From JAVBSX01 sp964576215 (lineage in GTDB: Bacteria; Planctomycetota; Planctomycetia; Pirellulales; Thermoguttaceae), in NCBI GenBank assembly GCA_964576215.1, contig CAZNVM010000042.1:1-6578 (forward strand): a stretch of DNA of 6,578 nt, in the 5' to 3' direction. This document shows, piece after piece, positions 5,291 through 6,578 of the stretch. A program made the translations under genes and the position numbers. The notes under the pieces were generated by a model, which saw nothing but the letters and a program-made list of their open reading frames with translations, was not told the DNA's origin and made no database searches. Each line of letters begins with the position of its first letter. The first letter of the stretch is position 1.

Positions 5291-6578
5291 TTACGGGACA
5301 ATCCTGACTTCGCCGCCGTTGATGGAACCCAGTGCCCCCCAGACACCGTAAGGGGAAGGTCCGGTTCTCACGGCAAGCCTGTCAAGACCGGTTTTACCGG
5401 CGTCGGGTCTGCCCGCAGGAGCAGGTTCACCACTGTTAACGCTGATGTTGTCGGAAATGAAGCCGACCGACCCGTCAAATCGCAAAGCGTTGACGCCGCC
5501 GGTGTGGTTGCTGGAAGCGGAGCTGAGAACTCTGCCAAGCGGTTCGGCACCATCTTTGGCGCAACTCGGCGAGTTGGGAGGAAGGATCGTCGAAAAGGAA
5601 GCGTACGGTGCAACACCATCGGCCCAACGAATACCACCCATATCGCCATACCCCGGAACGACCAAATACCTGGCATGCGCGACTGTCGCTCCAAAACACA
5701 GACTCGGCACACCGACATCCGCCGGATCTTCCGTCATGTTGGTATCAACAGGTGCATTCGCAACAGCATCACTGTTAGTCACAACTGCGCGTTTGAGCTC
5801 CAGCTTGTCGGTTTTACTACTATCAACGATACCGACGCACTTTTCGGCAACGGCAACCGTATTACTCGTTCCATCGTGGACTTGCCCGAAGGACTTGGGA
5901 TCCGTTTTGGTAAAGGTCTTACCACCGTCCGTACTGACGTTTTTCATGGGGAAGGCACCTCGCGGATTCTCGATATAACTGGCGATATTTGCCGCTTTCC
6001 TCACGGGATAAGCGTGCGATTCCGGCCAGTCACCAGAACTGGCCATGTAATTGTTGCGTCCGACGCGAGCGAAGGTTGCCGAACCGGGACCGAAGGGAGC
6101 ACCGTCCGAAGGGCAACGGATTCCTGGAATCTGCTTAAACCAAGGGCTTAACGCTTCAGTGTTAGTTAGCCTGGTAAGAACGGCAGCCGGCACTGAACCA
6201 CCATTCCCGGCAGCCGTGTACTGGTCGATCATGACATCCTCATAGAGTTGTGTCTGTTCCATGTAAGGAAGAATGGCCACAATATAATTGAGGCGACCAT
6301 AGTAATAGTTGGCAGCCCCCCCATTGTTGGAGTCTTGAGAGTAGTAAGCAAACATACCGTCCTTTTGCATTGTGGAATTGGTCGGCAATACACCGAGTGC
6401 ATCATGATGGTTATGTATCCCAAGACCAATCTGTTTGAGATTGTTGACACACTGCATCCGGCGAGCCGCTTCGCGAGCCGCTTGAACGGCGGGAAGTAAA
6501 AGAGCGATCAAAATTCCAATGATCGCAATGACGACGAGAAGTTCAACGAGAGTAAAACCTCGCAGTTTGCCCCCCCCC
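5291..6578 (-). CDS. DUF1559 protein with type IV pilin-like N-terminus, 5' end outside the window
   Basis: At least 428 residues; the start codon lies beyond base 6578. Numbering from the first full visible codon, it opens with three glycines and then KLRGFTLVELLVVIAII. This is a type III signal with prepilin-peptidase cleavage between G7 and F8 and the conserved Glu12. After the hydrophobic helix comes the DUF1559 hallmark LLPAVQAAREAARRMQC (27-43) and NNLKQIGLG (45-53). Further family blocks are RCPSD (154-158), DGTSNT (235-240), RWADG (317-321), the H-X9-DG motif with His358 and DG368-369 in SSNHTGGVNALRFDGSV, and the end WGALGSINGGEV (413-424). The family (PF07596) is expanded in Planctomycetes; members are thought to be secreted or envelope-bound pseudopilin-like proteins of unknown function. 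The lipoprotein gene follows downstream. Assignment is very secure, biological role is not. Confidence 0.95.
   Translation of the reverse strand, partial: GGGKLRGFTLVELLVVIAIIGILIALLLPAVQAAREAARRMQCVNNLKQIGLGIHNHHDALGVLPTNSTMQKDGMFAYYSQDSNNGGAANYYYGRLNYIVAILPYMEQTQLYEDVMIDQYTAAGNGGSVPAAVLTRLTNTEALSPWFKQIPGIRCPSDGAPFGPGSATFARVGRNNYMASSGDWPESHAYPVRKAANIASYIENPRGAFPMKNVSTDGGKTFTKTDPKSFGQVHDGTSNTVAVAEKCVGIVDSSKTDKLELKRAVVTNSDAVANAPVDTNMTEDPADVGVPSLCFGATVAHARYLVVPGYGDMGGIRWADGVAPYASFSTILPPNSPSCAKDGAEPLGRVLSSASSNHTGGVNALRFDGSVGFISDNISVNSGEPAPAGRPDAGKTGLDRLAVRTGPSPYGVWGALGSINGGEVRIVP
6570..6578 (-). repeat. Homopolymeric G tract (at least nine) in the DUF1559 leader
   Basis: Nine C in a row on the plus strand reach the end of the window; read on the coding strand they are G residues encoding consecutive glycines just before KLRGF. 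The tract may extend further. Such a run is prone to slipped-strand length change, and a change of one base would shift the frame between the start codon and the pilin-like signal. It may also be the reason the sequence stops here. Confidence 0.75.

Noticed and set aside
5291..6511. Taking an internal TTG at 6511 as the start of the DUF1559 protein
   Set aside because: The reading frame continues upstream through the complete pilin-like signal GFTLVELLVVIAII, so the gene is open at the window edge.

Overview
The window looks like a piece of a planctomycete chromosome. The strongest reason is the right-hand end, which encodes a DUF1559 protein with a type IV pilin-like N-terminus and a C-terminal H-X9-DG motif. 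This family is massively expanded in Planctomycetes. It is followed by a small lipoprotein of the type that often accompanies DUF1559 genes there. The Tat-exported FAD oxidoreductase at the other end also fits. The base composition is moderate. I cannot assign a genus from sequence alone.

All five genes I can support lie on the minus strand, so transcription runs from right to left. In that order they are: a DUF1559 pilin-like protein (5291-6578, 5' end outside the window); a 171-residue lipoprotein with a transthyretin/carboxypeptidase-regulatory-like fold (4628-5143); sulfate adenylyltransferase Sat (3077-4333); a TauE/SafE-type anion exporter (2275-3021); and a Tat-signal FAD-dependent oxidoreductase of the FAD_oxidored type (451-2166). 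The last 450 bases on the left (1-450) hold no credible gene but are packed with inverted and tandem repeats.

Functionally there are two modules. The DUF1559 and lipoprotein genes form a cell-envelope pair, separated by an intrinsic-terminator-like hairpin 28 bases upstream of the lipoprotein start. The sat and tauE genes are 55 bases apart and probably co-transcribed from a promoter with a perfect TATAAT box 58 bases upstream of sat. They suggest coupling of sulfate activation to sulfur-oxyanion movement across the membrane. The FAD oxidoreductase follows 108 bases after tauE with no clear terminator between them. Whether it belongs to the same transcript is open.

Non-coding structure is unusually rich. 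Two large snap-back elements (1-136 and 154-285), a hairpin with a triple 12-base tandem repeat (378-444) and a near-perfect 29-base inverted repeat (4511-4589) occupy the intergenic spaces. Some share short motifs, as would copies of dispersed intergenic repeat families. The window starts exactly on the arm of one palindrome and ends inside a run of nine C next to the highly repeated DUF1559 leader, so both ends may be assembly breaks. I found no tRNA, rRNA, CRISPR array or transposase. I see no clearly new multi-gene system; the most interesting material is the repeat architecture, the G tract at the pilin-like leader and the sat-tauE pairing.
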